Source: Scenedesmus sp. ARA3 (Eukaryota; Chlorophyta; Chlorophyceae; Sphaeropleales; Scenedesmaceae). Taken from it: DNA of 64,000 nucleotides. Every line of letters begins with the position of its first letter. The first letter of the stretch is position 1. The notes under the pieces were generated by a model. It saw only the letters and a program-made list of their open reading frames with translations, ran no database searches and was not told where the DNA came from. Positions 1 to 11,046 of this stretch are shown piece by piece. A program made the position numbers and the translations under genes. Location of the stretch: positions 118,533-182,532 of the forward strand of contig RWJK01000976.1 in NCBI GenBank assembly GCA_004335835.1, written 5' to 3'.

Positions 1-2671
1 GCACCGCAGCTGCTGTGCCGATGCCCAAACCTGCAGTGCCAAAGCCCACTGCAGGCATCGCATAGCCGCTGTTGAGCTGCACTAGCCGGAATGGCTGCTG
101 TGTGCTGTACAACTTGCAGTTCTTGCAGGAAGCCTTGCAGGAAATGGCCATGTAGTCAACGTTCCTGCTGCACTCGCCGTCAGCCGCCCAAGCAGGGCAG
201 CGGTCCTGCAAGGCGATGCAGCAACCACAGGCAGCTTAATAAGCCTGCTACAGCAGCATGCAGCTGCCTGAAAAGAGCCTGCTGCAGCAGCAAGGAGTTG
301 CTTGCAACCAAACATACTAGCAGCACCGCAGGTTTGGCTGAGTTGTTCTGCTGTTACTTGCATAACTGGAAGGTTGCATGCGCCGCTGTAGCGGACAAGC
401 AGAGCACAGCTGCAGGTTGCAGCCACAGCTGCTGCAGCATCACTCTATGTTCAAGTACGCTGGCTGGAAAACCTGCTCTGCACACAGCATTTCATATTTC
501 ACAGCTTACAAGCATCCAATGCAAATATCCAGAGCCTTGCTGATCCGTTTGTGAGCGCCGCCCCAACTCACCACGTAATCCTTGCAGCCCTGAACAGGCC
601 ACTCCTGCAGCTGCTGCGCTGTAAACACCGTGCCATCAGCTGCATGGCTGCCATACAAGCTGTAGCGGCTCTCCTTTGGAGTGGCTAGCACCAGCTGCTT
701 CAGCACGGAGCCCGCAGATTTGCTGGTGGGGGCGTCAGCAGTGGTGCTGTCGCTGTCTTTGCTGATGCTGCTGTCTACAATCTGCTGGGTGAGCTGCGGC
801 TGCTCAGCAGCTCTGTGGCTGCCAGCTGCAGCATAAGGCAAGAAGCAGCAGCATGCACAGTTTCACAGTGTTACAGTGTTGTGGCGAAACCCAAGTGTGT
901 TTCTGGAGGCTGACTGGCTGCAAGACCAAAAAACACAACACTAGCAGGCTGCAATCCTGCAGCTAGAAACATGAAAGCAGAAGTTAGACGATAAGGTTGG
1001 GCCATGCAAGCACCATGCTTCTATTGCTACTGTGCGGCGGGGGCAACAGGCTGTGCTGGTGCAAGGTGTGTTGACAGTTTCATCAGATGTCCAAACCACA
1101 CCAACAAAGCGATGCTGCTGTGGTGGCGCAACTGCAACCTAATCCTACCCACCTGTCATGACGCTTGGTGAACACTTCTTGCAGCTGCGCGGGCACTGCG
1201 TGGCGATCCACAAGCTGTCGCTGCCGCACAATCCCGTGAACGCCAAGTATGGACACACATTGATGTCATCCTGGCAGTCATCCAGCAGCGTGCTGGAGGT
1301 AGCACCATCGCTACCGCCCCTGCTGCTGCTGTCGCGCAGTGTGCCTGCCGCGTGTTGCTGGCTGCTGCTGCCGCCCTTGCTGCTGCTGCTGCTGCTGTCG
1401 GCAGCCAGAGGGCTCATGAGAGGCGGCAGGCAGAAGCCACATGACGCCTGCAGCAAGTCAGTCAACGCATGTGAATACATACGTCACCAGGAAAACTAGC
1501 ATCAAATGTGGGTGGTCACTTGCTGCTGCACGCTGCTGCAGAAGCTGCCAGTAGCGCCATGTTCTGCTTGCATCATCAGCAACACGCATGCTCATGCCCC
1601 ACACACCAGCGTGCAGCACTGCCAGCAGCCCCCGAAACCCTTTACTCTGTGCTGCTGTTGCGCACCTGGCATAGCTCCAGCATGGATTTGGGCTCACGCG
1701 TGCAGCGTGACTCCTTCACCCATGCTGCACAGCTGGGCAGCAGGTCTATACACGCGCTGAGCTGCTGCACCACCCGCACTTGCAGCTTGGTGTCTGCTTG
1801 AATTGTGCTGCGCAGCTCGTCACATGTGTTGCAGGTGGCCTTGCACTCCTGGTACTTCACAGATACTTTGCTGCATAGCCTGCACGATTCGCACGGGCAG
1901 CAAACACAGGAGCACGGGTTGGAGAGACAGCAGCAGCCTGCAGGCACTGATCAAGCTGGTAGCAGTTACGCTGCTGAACCGATTGCCATACCCGTTGACA
2001 GCCAGACAGTAAACAGTTGCAGCAGGGCTGGGGCAGCAGCAGAGGGCTGGGGCTGACCGCAGCGATGAGGGCAGCTGCGTGAGCTGGCACCACCCTGCTT
2101 GCTTCAATCACCTGTCCTCTCTACATGTGCACCTTGTCACATGGTCACCATGCTGTTTATGCCAGACCTGACTGTGAGCACTGCCGTGCATAAGTTGAAC
2201 TACTGCAACTTCAGCGAAAATCATCACTCACTGTGGATCGCAGCCAGCCTTTTTGTCCGCACACAGCAACTCTGCATCTGCGCCCCCAGGAGCTACATCT
2301 GTTATCAGGTCATGGTTAGGCCCGTGCTGGTTGCTGGGCACCTCTTGTACAGTCCCAACACGCACAGTATTCCTCATCTCCTGCGGTGGCAATGCCTGCT
2401 GCAGGGCTGGCCCAGCTGCATACTGCAGTGCTGTGTTGACAACCAGCAGCACCACAATCGCCCCAATGACAAAGGGAATCTTACGAGCCAAGCTGTCAGC
2501 CATGAATGTCATGGGCTGTTGCTGATGCCACGCCTGGTGGCCATTGTTTAGGGCATGCAGCCCCTGACCACGCCCAGAGTGGGCCCACTCCTGCGTACGC
2601 TGCTGCCCTGCTGCAGCTGAGGTGATGCTGGTCAGAAGGTTCCTTGCAGGAGGGATCGAGGCTAGAGACAA
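1..2671 (-). CDS. Membrane-anchored ShKT-repeat protein with C-terminal aldo/keto reductase domain (runs off left edge)
   Basis: Five exons read on the minus strand with consistent phase: 2232-2671 (ATG at 2671), about 1666-1879 (acceptor could also give 1870), 1153-1447, 572-825 and 1-205. Residues 1-65 carry no signal peptide; about 66-87 form one hydrophobic segment (PFVIGAIVVLLVVNTAL), so it looks like a type II membrane protein with a luminal or outer C-terminus. Three six-cysteine ShKT domains follow: the first is split between exons 2 and 3 (ends ASCGFC), the second lies in exon 3 (ends CPRSCKKC), the third is split between exons 4 and 5 (ends SCKASCKNC). Directly after it comes LNSGYAMPAVGFGTAGLG, the N-terminal beta-hairpin and first strand of aldo/keto reductases. 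ShKT domains are common in algal secretory-pathway enzymes; joining them to a reductase is unusual. The NADPH site and catalytic Tyr lie outside the window. Confident of the ShKT part, fairly confident of the reductase call. Confidence 0.72.
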
Positions 2672-3005
2672 GACAACCGGTTGCTCCTGTTTGCAAGGCT
2701 AGACCTAGAACACACAAAAAAAGGCGTCCTGTTGCAGTTGCTGCAGTCCTGCTGAGTCGGTTGATGGCGTTGCGCCGTGTTCTGCTCTGCTAAGCGTCTT
2801 CAAACAGATGGTCTGCCCCTTTTTAGTACATATGTATTGTTTGAGCTGTCGCCACCCTTTTGTCATTGTTTTCAAGGGTTTTCAAGAGCGGTGTAAGCAC
2901 GCTACGTGCCAACCCGCGCAATCAGATGCCCGGTTTGTTGTTCACTCAATGATTTTGCACCGTCTGTACGCGATCCTGCCAAACATTCAGAAAGTGACAG
3001 GTAGC
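2672..3005. promoter_or_regulatory. Divergent spacer between the ShKT/AKR gene and the tandem GST-N gene
   Basis: The two start codons face away from each other across 334 bases, so both promoters must lie here. I see no clear TATA box. A short run of eight A residues lies near 2712-2722. Nothing coding is convincing. Confidence 0.4.
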
Positions 3006-6000
3006 ATGTTGGTGCACTCCACACCCCTGCGTGCTGCGCAAACTGCAGCACGGCCTGCTGCTAGGTCTGCTCTTTCTGTGAGGGCAATGGCTTCAGGTTC
3101 AGGTTCTGACGGCCAGGTGCGCTCAGGCCCGCTGTTGCTGGTGTCAGTTGCAGGGGGTGTGTGGCCCACAGTCACCCACCCACCCACCAGTAGTCACTTG
3201 GCCCAGCTACTGCAGCTCATCTATGTGGCGCTTCTCAAGCAGCAATCAGCCTATCTGTGGTATCAGCTCAATAATATGAAAAGCTTGCGGGTTATCAAGG
3301 ACTGCAAGGGCGTCAATGGTTGGGGTGGGGTACGCTTTCCACGTGGGCCCGCTCATCAGCTTGGCATGCGGCGTCATTTCCCTCATCCTCTCGACAAGGA
3401 AGCAACCGACAGACACATTGGTTGTGCTGTCCTGTGCTGTGTGTGTAATGGCTGCAGGCGCCGGCAGCAGTGACACAGGAACTGAGGAATGCAGGGCCAG
3501 AGCCCAAGCGCTTCACAGTGGCTGACGGGCAGCTGACAACAGTAAGCAGCAGGCTTGTATCCATTGAGCTGTTGAAGCTTAACTTGCGGCCTCGCACATA
3601 TCATAGTAGCAGCAGGATCAGGGCTAACCACAGCGGTTGGTCATGAAAGGACTAGCATCATTAGCACATGCTCGTTTGTCATGCAGCATGCTGCACCACA
3701 CATGGCAAGCACAGAATCAGGTTGTCGTCCGTGCAGCAAGTGCTAGTGGCCGCCGCTCTGCTCACCCTGCTGCTCATTTGCTGCTGCAGATCGCATCTGC
3801 TGCGTTTGCAGCTCTGGCGCGCTTTGGCACTGGCGGCTTTGCAGTGGGTTACAAAAGCGAGTTTGTTGATGCTGGGGCAGAGGCTGGCAAGTATTCAGTG
3901 ATGACAGCAGGCGGCCGCGCAGTGAGGGAGACATCAAAGGTGCGCCAACGGTTTTGGCTGCAGCAAACCTGTGAGGTGCCTGCCATCTGCCTACAGCCAG
4001 CCGCATATGTGCATGCAATAGGATGCCCATGCTGCAGGTTGTTTGTCAGCCAGACAACCAACTGCAGGCGTGTGATGCTCCAGAATGCAGCAGACCTGCT
4101 CACAGCAGTTCTTTTAAAGGTCCTGTAGCCAAATAGCAACACTTCAAGCCACTGGATTGTGTTTTGTGTTGACTGCTGCCAGGTCGGCACCTTCAAGCGG
4201 CCCGTGAAGCCCATCGAGCTGTATGAGTTCCAAGGCTGCCCCTTCTGCAGGAAGGTGCGCAGCAGATAGAACAAGTGGCAGCGGGAAGCAGCTTCAGATG
4301 CAGCAGGAACCAGTCAACAACAGCAGGCAGCAGTAACAGAAGCAGCAGGCAAGCGGCCAGGGCATCAGTCACCTTGCTGGCTGCATGGCAGGAGGGTTGG
4401 TACCCCTGTGGCTGCATGCAGGGCCGCTGCTGGCAGCAGCTGTTGAAGCGCATGCCTCGCGCTGATATGTCACTCGGCGCGTCCACTGCTGGTCATGGCA
4501 ACAAGAGTGCATGTTTCAGCCAAGCAGTTCCGTGGAGTCGACCGAGTGGTGCTGATAACAGCGTTTCTGATGCCTCTGTGCCTCCTGCTGCTGCTGCTGC
4601 ACAGGTGCGGGAGGCGATTAGCATCCTGGACCTTGACGTCACTGTGTACCCCACGCCCAGGGACGGCAAGGTGTGGCGGCCTAAGGCAGTGGAGCTGGGA
4701 GGCAAGGCGCAGTGAGTGGCGCAGCACGCACAGCAGCTTACGCAGCAACATGCAGCGTGCACGACATTGAGATACCTTGTGCAAGGAATGGTCAGAACGG
4801 TCATTAGCAATAATTGCTGCATCATTGTAGCGCACTTGGTTGACACGGCTGCAGCTTGCAGCTTTAGCTAGCCAGGGGTATGCTGCCTGGTGAATGACTG
4901 GCGCTAACGAGTGCTTTCACTAGGTTGATGCTGAACAGCAGCCGTTGACAAGCGCGAATTTAAAAAGTCGGTGACATTATTGTGCTCACACAGCTGTTGT
5001 TGTTTCTTCGTCTCTGCATTGGTGCTGCAGGTTCCCCTATCTGGTGGACAACAACACAGGTAGGCAGAGGCTGCCATGATGTGCAGTGTCTTTACTAACC
5101 CGAGTGAAGCACCAATGGCAAGCAAGGCAGCAAGCACATGTGATTGACTCTCACAAAGCAGCTGAGTGACCAGCGGACATGCTGGCTGCTGGTTTTGGCT
5201 CAATCCACTGCTGTTGATAGAACTTCTTCGCGTGTGTCAACAATTGTGCTGCAGGCAAGCAGATGTATGAGTCAGACGACATCATCAACTATCTGTTCAA
5301 CGAGTATGGTGACGGCCAGGTGCCGCTGGCGCTGCGCCTAGGAGCCGCCACCACCATCACCTGCGGCCTGGCCTTGGCGCCTCGGTGAGTTGTTATTCAA
5401 AAATTTCTTGACTGTCTGCAAGCTAGTGTGTCTGGTGTTGCACTTTGCAGGGAAGCTGCTGCAACTGATGCTAGTGTAGGTGCCAGCCGTGTCAGCAAGG
5501 CGTCTGGCTAGTTTCAATAGCATTGCCAGCAGGCCAATGAATAGTAATGCATGCCTGGACACAGCATATATCACCGCTTACCTCAAAATAACATAACATC
5601 ATGTAACATCACGTAACATGTGCCGCCTGCAGTGTCGGCAAGGGCAGCAAAGCCAAGCCCTCCAAGCAGCCCGCTGAGCCGCTGGTGATGTGGGGCTACG
5701 AGCTGAGCCCCTTTGTGGTGGTGGTCAAGGAGACGCTGAGCGAGCTGGAGCTGCCGTACAAGCAGGTGCGTACTACTGTGTACTGTACAGTGCCTTTTGT
5801 CATCCTCCTGGATCATCCAGGATGATTTTGTACTCATTGTTGGGAGTCACGTGTGTGATTGCGCTCAGTCAGGGAGCCAATGACAGGCTTGTTGGGTGCA
5901 GCAAGCAATTCGAAGCACGACTGAAATATCAGCAGTCACTCCAGTGGCAGCGCAGTGCTACTGCCTGCTGTGCTCATACCTCGTGTCGACGGCGGCTGGC

Positions 6001-6646
6001 AAGAGGTGATTTTGATGCACACTCTGCACAGGGCTGCTGCAGTATGGATTCTGCACACACTGCGAGTGCTGTGCTGGGGTTTTTTATGCAGGAAAGTCGC
6101 TTCACAATAGGCATGTGTGCAGGATAGTGATCGAGCTTATTGCACAGTTCAAGGCGTTTTCAACAAGCTGCTGACCGGCCTGCTGCACTGCGGCGGCTGC
6201 TGCTGCTGCTGCCGCTGGCATGCTGCAGGTGACGTGCTCGCGAGGCAGCCCCAAGAGGCAGCAGCTGCTGGAGAAGCGCGGCCACTTCCAGGTGCCATAC
6301 CTGGAAGACCCCAACACAGGTGGGTGCGCTGGGCTGGCTGCTGGCTTTTGAATATGCTTTCAGCTTTTGTACTTATGTAGATGCTTGCTATTGCTGCGGC
6401 AGGTTAACCGCAAAGTTGAGTTATCTGCAGCTGAAGGTGCGCCTGGCATTGCCCCTGCAGGCCTGGCTGCTGCAGCCGACATGTACGCGCCGAGCATATG
6501 GGGGCCACCGTAGCGTGCGAGAGTGTGCGAGCAACTGATTTGTCTGCGGTGCTGTATGTGTGTCACTGCTGCGCTGCAGGCGTGTACCTGTTTGAGAGTG
6601 CAGCCATCAACAAGTACCTGGAGGACACCTACGCACTGAAAGCATG

Positions 6647-6647
<1 letters not shown>
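3006..6647 (+). CDS. Plastid tandem GST-N / thioredoxin-fold protein
   Basis: Ten exons keep frame: 3006-3116, 3479-3541, 3790-3939, 4183-4254, 4605-4711, 5031-5059, 5255-5384, 5633-5765, 6229-6319 and 6580-6647 (TGA), giving about 317 residues. The start is followed by an Arg/Ala/Ser-rich stretch without acids, a likely chloroplast transit peptide. Two related thioredoxin-like/GST N-terminal folds follow. The first has ELYEFQGCPFCRKV with a CxxC pair, then FPYLVDNNTG (cis-Pro loop) and YESDDIINYL. The second has GYELSPFVVVVKE, where the CxxC is replaced by S-P-F-V, then VPYLEDPNTG and FESAAINKYL. The same double arrangement is found in plant chloroplast thioredoxin-like proteins with two GST-N domains. 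A redox or glutathione-linked role is likely but unproven; the second domain cannot use the usual dithiol. Certain of the domain family, unsure of the function. Confidence 0.82.

Positions 6648-6680
<33 letters not shown>
6646..6680 (+). repeat. (AGC)n microsatellite in 3' UTR
   Basis: About ten consecutive AGC triplets begin at the GST-N stop codon. A second shorter AGC run follows at about 6736-6760. Confidence 0.9.
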
Positions 6681-6683
<3 letters not shown>

Positions 6684-7830
6684 CCGTAACAGATTGCACA
6701 AGCATATGCAGCATCAACATTAATTGCAGCATGCGCAGCAGCAGCAGCAGCAGCAGCAGGCGCTTGGCAAGGCAGCAGGCCTCAACGGCACCTGCTGCTG
6801 CGGAGCTTGCCATCTATGGCACCCTTGCTGAGCAGGGCCATAGATTGCGCGGCACTTGAACTCCAGCTGAGATATCAACACAGAAAAGCAGTACAACAGG
6901 AATTGACTGTGTATATTAGCGGTGCCGGTGTCAGGAGATGCCCATGCTTCACCATGTCGTGTATGCAAAGTTGTTGATGCCAGCAGTGTCTGAGACACTG
7001 TCCTGCCCTGGCCTTTGCAGCTGCAGGCCAGCAAGATGCGCATCTCTTACTTGCCAGCTTTGGCAAGTCACAGTCGACGTGTTGTTGTGCGCACGGCATG
7101 CATGCACGCTAATGCTTTCTGGCAGGTAACGGCTAGTAGGCCCTGAATTAACTTTTTTCTTGAAGCGCCCCAAGCTGTAGCTTGAAATTTTTTACACTTT
7201 ACGTGTGCAAGCGGACCAGGACTGCTGCCAGCCACTTGGACTACTGTTATAGCAACCTGGACTGCGGCTATTGCACCGTTGCTGCTGAGCACTCCTCTTT
7301 CAGAGGTCCAGCACTACTTTGTTGCGTGCAACAACCTGTTGGTATGTACATTAATTAAACTTCAAGGCCCTTGAACCGGGTTTACAATGACAGCACCTGG
7401 TCAGTTTCATAAACAATTTGCCTGCACATCGCAGTGGCAACTGCCGCCATGCTTGGCCAGGAACGGTGCGCACTGTACCAGAGGCACAGGCATCTTGTGA
7501 CGTGCATGCGTCTGCCCGCATGCCAACTTCATGGTATGATACACAGCAAAAGCTTGCTCTGCAACTTGCCAAACAACTGCTCAGCCATGAAGCAGTGCAC
7601 AACTCAGCTTCAGAACAAGCCAGTAGAGAAGCAGGAAGGACACTATGATGTATGGAGCATCAACACTGCGTACTAATGCACAAGATAGCATGGTACTCCA
7701 CAGTGTGTGAGCTGCCGGCAAGCATGTATGCAAAGCTGCAACACTAATGCTCGTGGCCATTATCCATGCAAAGCTGCACGACCACTTTCAAACACCATGT
7801 ACAACACCACCCTGTGATATGTGGGCACGG
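6648..7830. other. Intergenic / 3' UTRs of two converging genes
   Basis: The plus-strand GST-N gene and the minus-strand inhibitor-2 gene converge here. Just after the GST-N stop lies an AGC run (about 6646-6680). TTACA at 7382-7386 and 7192-7196 (TGTAA on the minus strand) could be poly(A) signals for the inhibitor gene. The open frames near 7350-7680 show no recognisable protein. Confidence 0.4.
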
Positions 7831-9599
7831 TCATCCTGTCTGCTCCATATCTGTGCCATCCAGCTGCTGCTGCTGCTGCTGCTGTGCAGTGCCATGCTGT
7901 TGCTGGTTGCCATTGCCTGCAACCGCACCAAGCTGCTGCTGCTGCTCCTCGTGTGTGCTGCCACCCTCTGCTGCTGCATTGCCGTTGGCTGCCTTCCAGC
8001 CTGCTGTATCATCTTCGTCTCCCTCTTCGTGCCCCTCCAGCTCCTCCTCCCCCTGCACATCCTCCTCCTCCTCTGACAGCAGCTGCTTGGCCTGCAAGTG
8101 TAACAGCATGGCACACACAAGGGCAGCAGGCACAGCACCAGTCCTGCGTCACGTATCCCACTCTGATGAGAATTTGATAGGACCGTCGATGCATGTCCTG
8201 TCTGCATGTAAAGCAGACAAGTTGTATAGAACCTACAGCATGATAAGCCACACGATAATCTAGTAGTCACATTTGCTTGTGGTCAGTACAGCACGCCAGC
8301 CAGGGGCGCTGTGCCGCAACTGCTGCCATTGCTGCTGGTGTGGTCTGCCCCTCACCTGCTGCAGCGCCTGCTTCATGTTGTAGTGCTGCTTGCGCATTGC
8401 CTCAAAGCGCTGCTTCTTGTCTGCGCTGACTGGCCCGTCACTGCCGCTGCTGTTGAATGACGCACAGGGCTGGCAGCGACACAGCACATGCAGAACCGCA
8501 GTGCAGCATGTCAGCAAACCAGCGATACAGCAAATTGAGCAGCACAGAAACAACAGCAGGACTTGTGCATTGCACTATATATCTCAGCGCATGCAGGTGC
8601 GCAGCAACTGCACTGCTGCAAATGGGCCAGTGAGCTACACAGCAGCTGGCCTGACCTCTGTGCGCTTGTCTCCTACTGCCCCATCCACAGCATCGGCAGC
8701 AGCAGCATCAGCAGCAGCAGGAGGTGGCCCCTCAGGAGCTGCGGCAGCAGCAGCAGCATCCTGCAGGAGCAGCGGCAGCAGCAAGAGGAAGGATGCATAC
8801 ATCATTCTCAGGGCCATCATCAGGGCCATTGGGAGATGCATATTATCATGCTACAATTTTCTATGTCGTAAACAATCGAGCGCAGCTCTCATGAATGTTC
8901 AGATGCCTTTCTGCTGATGGGCAAAATAAGACAAACTCCTGAGCCCTGCAGCTGTTGCTGGGCTGTTGCATTTCCAGGACGCAGTGTCGTACACGGAGCA
9001 AACAACGCGCATTGATTGCCGTGTGGGAAAGCTGCGTTTATACTCACCGCATCAGCTGAGCTGGCAGTCTGCAGCCTGCGGTGTGATGGGCCTGGTGGCG
9101 TGAAGTTTGCGCCGCCATTGCGCATGACATAGTCAAACGCTGTCATGACTGCTGTCTGCGCCTGCTCTGCAGCTGCACATATGCAGGAAATGCACGACAT
9201 GCAAGAACAACTTAAAGGTTGAAGCAGTGCGAACACAGGTTCTCCACAGCGTGCCAGGTTGGTGCAAGACAAAAGGACCATGCTGCTTCCAGCAGCAGCA
9301 GCGCTGCCCAAAATGAACCGACATGCTCAAGGTGCATGGGATCAGCGCGTACAAACACGCCAAGCTACCTGTAAAATCGACCATTAACCAATATCAACCC
9401 TCTGGTGCTGCTCACCCTCTTCATCCAGCTCCAGCGGCTTCATGTCCTCATCCAGTTCAGCATCAAGCAGTGGGGGCCGATAGGGAGTCTTAGGTTCTGC
9501 TATTTTTACGTTACTGTACTGTTTCTGTATCTCCTCGTTGGTTTTCAAGTTCTCCTCGTCCCAGACGACGGCCTTCTTTGAAGAACTTTGGCGAAGCAT
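7831..9599 (-). CDS. Protein phosphatase 1 inhibitor-2 (IPP-2/Glc8 family)
   Basis: Five exons, all in phase: 9416-9599 (ATG at 9599), 9048-9166, 8656-8760, 8356-8469 and 7831-8091, about 260 residues. Exon 1 has the PP1-binding block KAVVWDEENLKTNE (degenerate RVxF-like KAVVW), then KIAEPKTPYRPP, the conserved K-I-x-E-P-x-T-P-Y segment whose Thr is the GSK3-type regulatory site in animals. Exon 4 has RFEAMRKQHYNMKQAL, matching the conserved (R/K)KxHYN helix that covers the PP1 active site. The tail is acidic (SEEEEDVQGEEELEGHEE) and then Gln-rich. All three diagnostic blocks are present in family order. The alanine-rich exon 3 and the CAG-encoded tail are lineage expansions. The protein should inhibit or chaperone the PP1 catalytic subunit in nucleus and cytosol. 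Confidence 0.87.
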
Positions 9600-11046
9600 A
9601 CTGGTTGTGCCCGGATGTGCGCTGTGAGGTGTCCCGAGCAGCGATCAACCACACCAACCAGCAACTAGATGAGATAAAAGGTGAACACGGTATGCAGCAA
9701 GGGCGTGGGTCGTGGCAACAATGAAGGCAGAAGTTATGTATGCGACCTGACTGTGGTTGTGTCAACGCTTCGGCTGTGGTATGTCTACTAACATCACAAA
9801 CATACTCTGATACTTGCTCATGGGTGTCTTCAAAGGGAGCTCAGTGTGCTGAGGTGCAGAGGTGCTGCTGTGTCAGCATTTGATTTGCAGCTGCTGTCAG
9901 TGACAGGATTAGCCAGACGTTCAGTGACAACCTGAGAGTGAGTTGCCAGAAAATTGCTGCGCAGTATGAAATTGCACGCATGCTACACAACAATGCACGT
10001 TTGACGGGGCCATGCACATGCAGCCATGGTCACTGCTGCTGGTTGGCAGGCCACTTGCAGGGGCCCGCCTACAATAGACGTTTGCTGCCTTGTGCCGGTC
10101 CACCAGAGGAATATTAATCAATTTTAGCGTTGGTACCATCATATACGGCCTATATCCTGGCTTTACTTCTGGATCTAGTCAGTGGGCATGTGCTGCTCCA
10201 ATGCTAGTGCGCCGCGGATGCTGACACTGCATCGGATGCATGGTAAGCCACTGTGGCACATCTTGTACTCAGTGAAGTTTGAGCCTTTGCTGTCTTTTAT
10301 TCAAGCTGTAAAGCTGTGCACAGCAGGTGGCAAGTTCAAGTCTGGCGTTACAAAGCAGCACTGCTGTCATGAAATGCATGGCAGAATGATTTTCAGCAAC
10401 ACCAGCCATGATATGCTGATTAGCCAGGGTACGGACACCACGATTTGTGGACTGTGCAGTCGTGTGAGCATCGCAGGTGCTGCAACGGCTGCAGATTTGA
10501 CAGGCATCACATCAACATCAGGGCGGCTGTCATCCCCATTTACAAGTGGTGGCCAATCTTCTTTCAAACATTCAGGGCGCCACGCGTTTGTCATAGATAG
10601 CAGTGCATTTTTGTGGATATTGTTGCGTCTGGCTCAGAGGCAGCACCAGAGTCAGCCTGGCTGTGAACATGTTGGATCAGGTCACTGACAGGCACGTGAA
10701 ACCCTAGCAGTGACGCTGATTCGAAACAACGTTTGTGACATGACAACAATAGCATCCTTCAATGAACGAGATTTTGCTGAATCCTCACCGCATCGGCAAC
10801 GGTGCGCGTTTGCCTTTCGCGGCTTTTCAGTGTCCTAAAGTACTGCAACTGTGATGCTCAGCAAAACTCCGCAACTAATATCTTACGGAATTCGATGACG
10901 TTAATTGAATCCTGAGGCCGAACCTCCTGCTGCTGCTTGTTGGTCAACCTGATGTTGATGTCAGCAGGCAGTGCTGCTCAACAGTACTGAGAGGAGGCAG
11001 CAGGGCCGGATTGCCGAGAAGTGAATCAGAAGGCTAAGTGGTCGTC
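9600..11046. other. Intergenic region, about 1.4 kb, upstream of two divergent genes
   Basis: This spacer separates the inhibitor-2 and CFAP57 start codons. It has fewer CAG repeats than its surroundings and looks less GC-rich around 9900-10900. A 168-codon open frame at 10182-10688 (+) shows no domain, no splice-linked neighbours and no codon bias I can recognise. It may hold both promoters and possibly an old inserted element, but I see no terminal repeats. Confidence 0.35.

Noticed and set aside
7821..8263. Overlapping plus-strand frames rich in Cys/Ser/Pro
   Set aside because: Antisense to the acidic, Gln-rich last exon of the inhibitor-2 gene.
10182..10688. 168-codon plus-strand frame in the inhibitor-2/CFAP57 spacer
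   Set aside because: No homology, no splice-linked exon, no targeting signal; kept only as part of the intergenic description.
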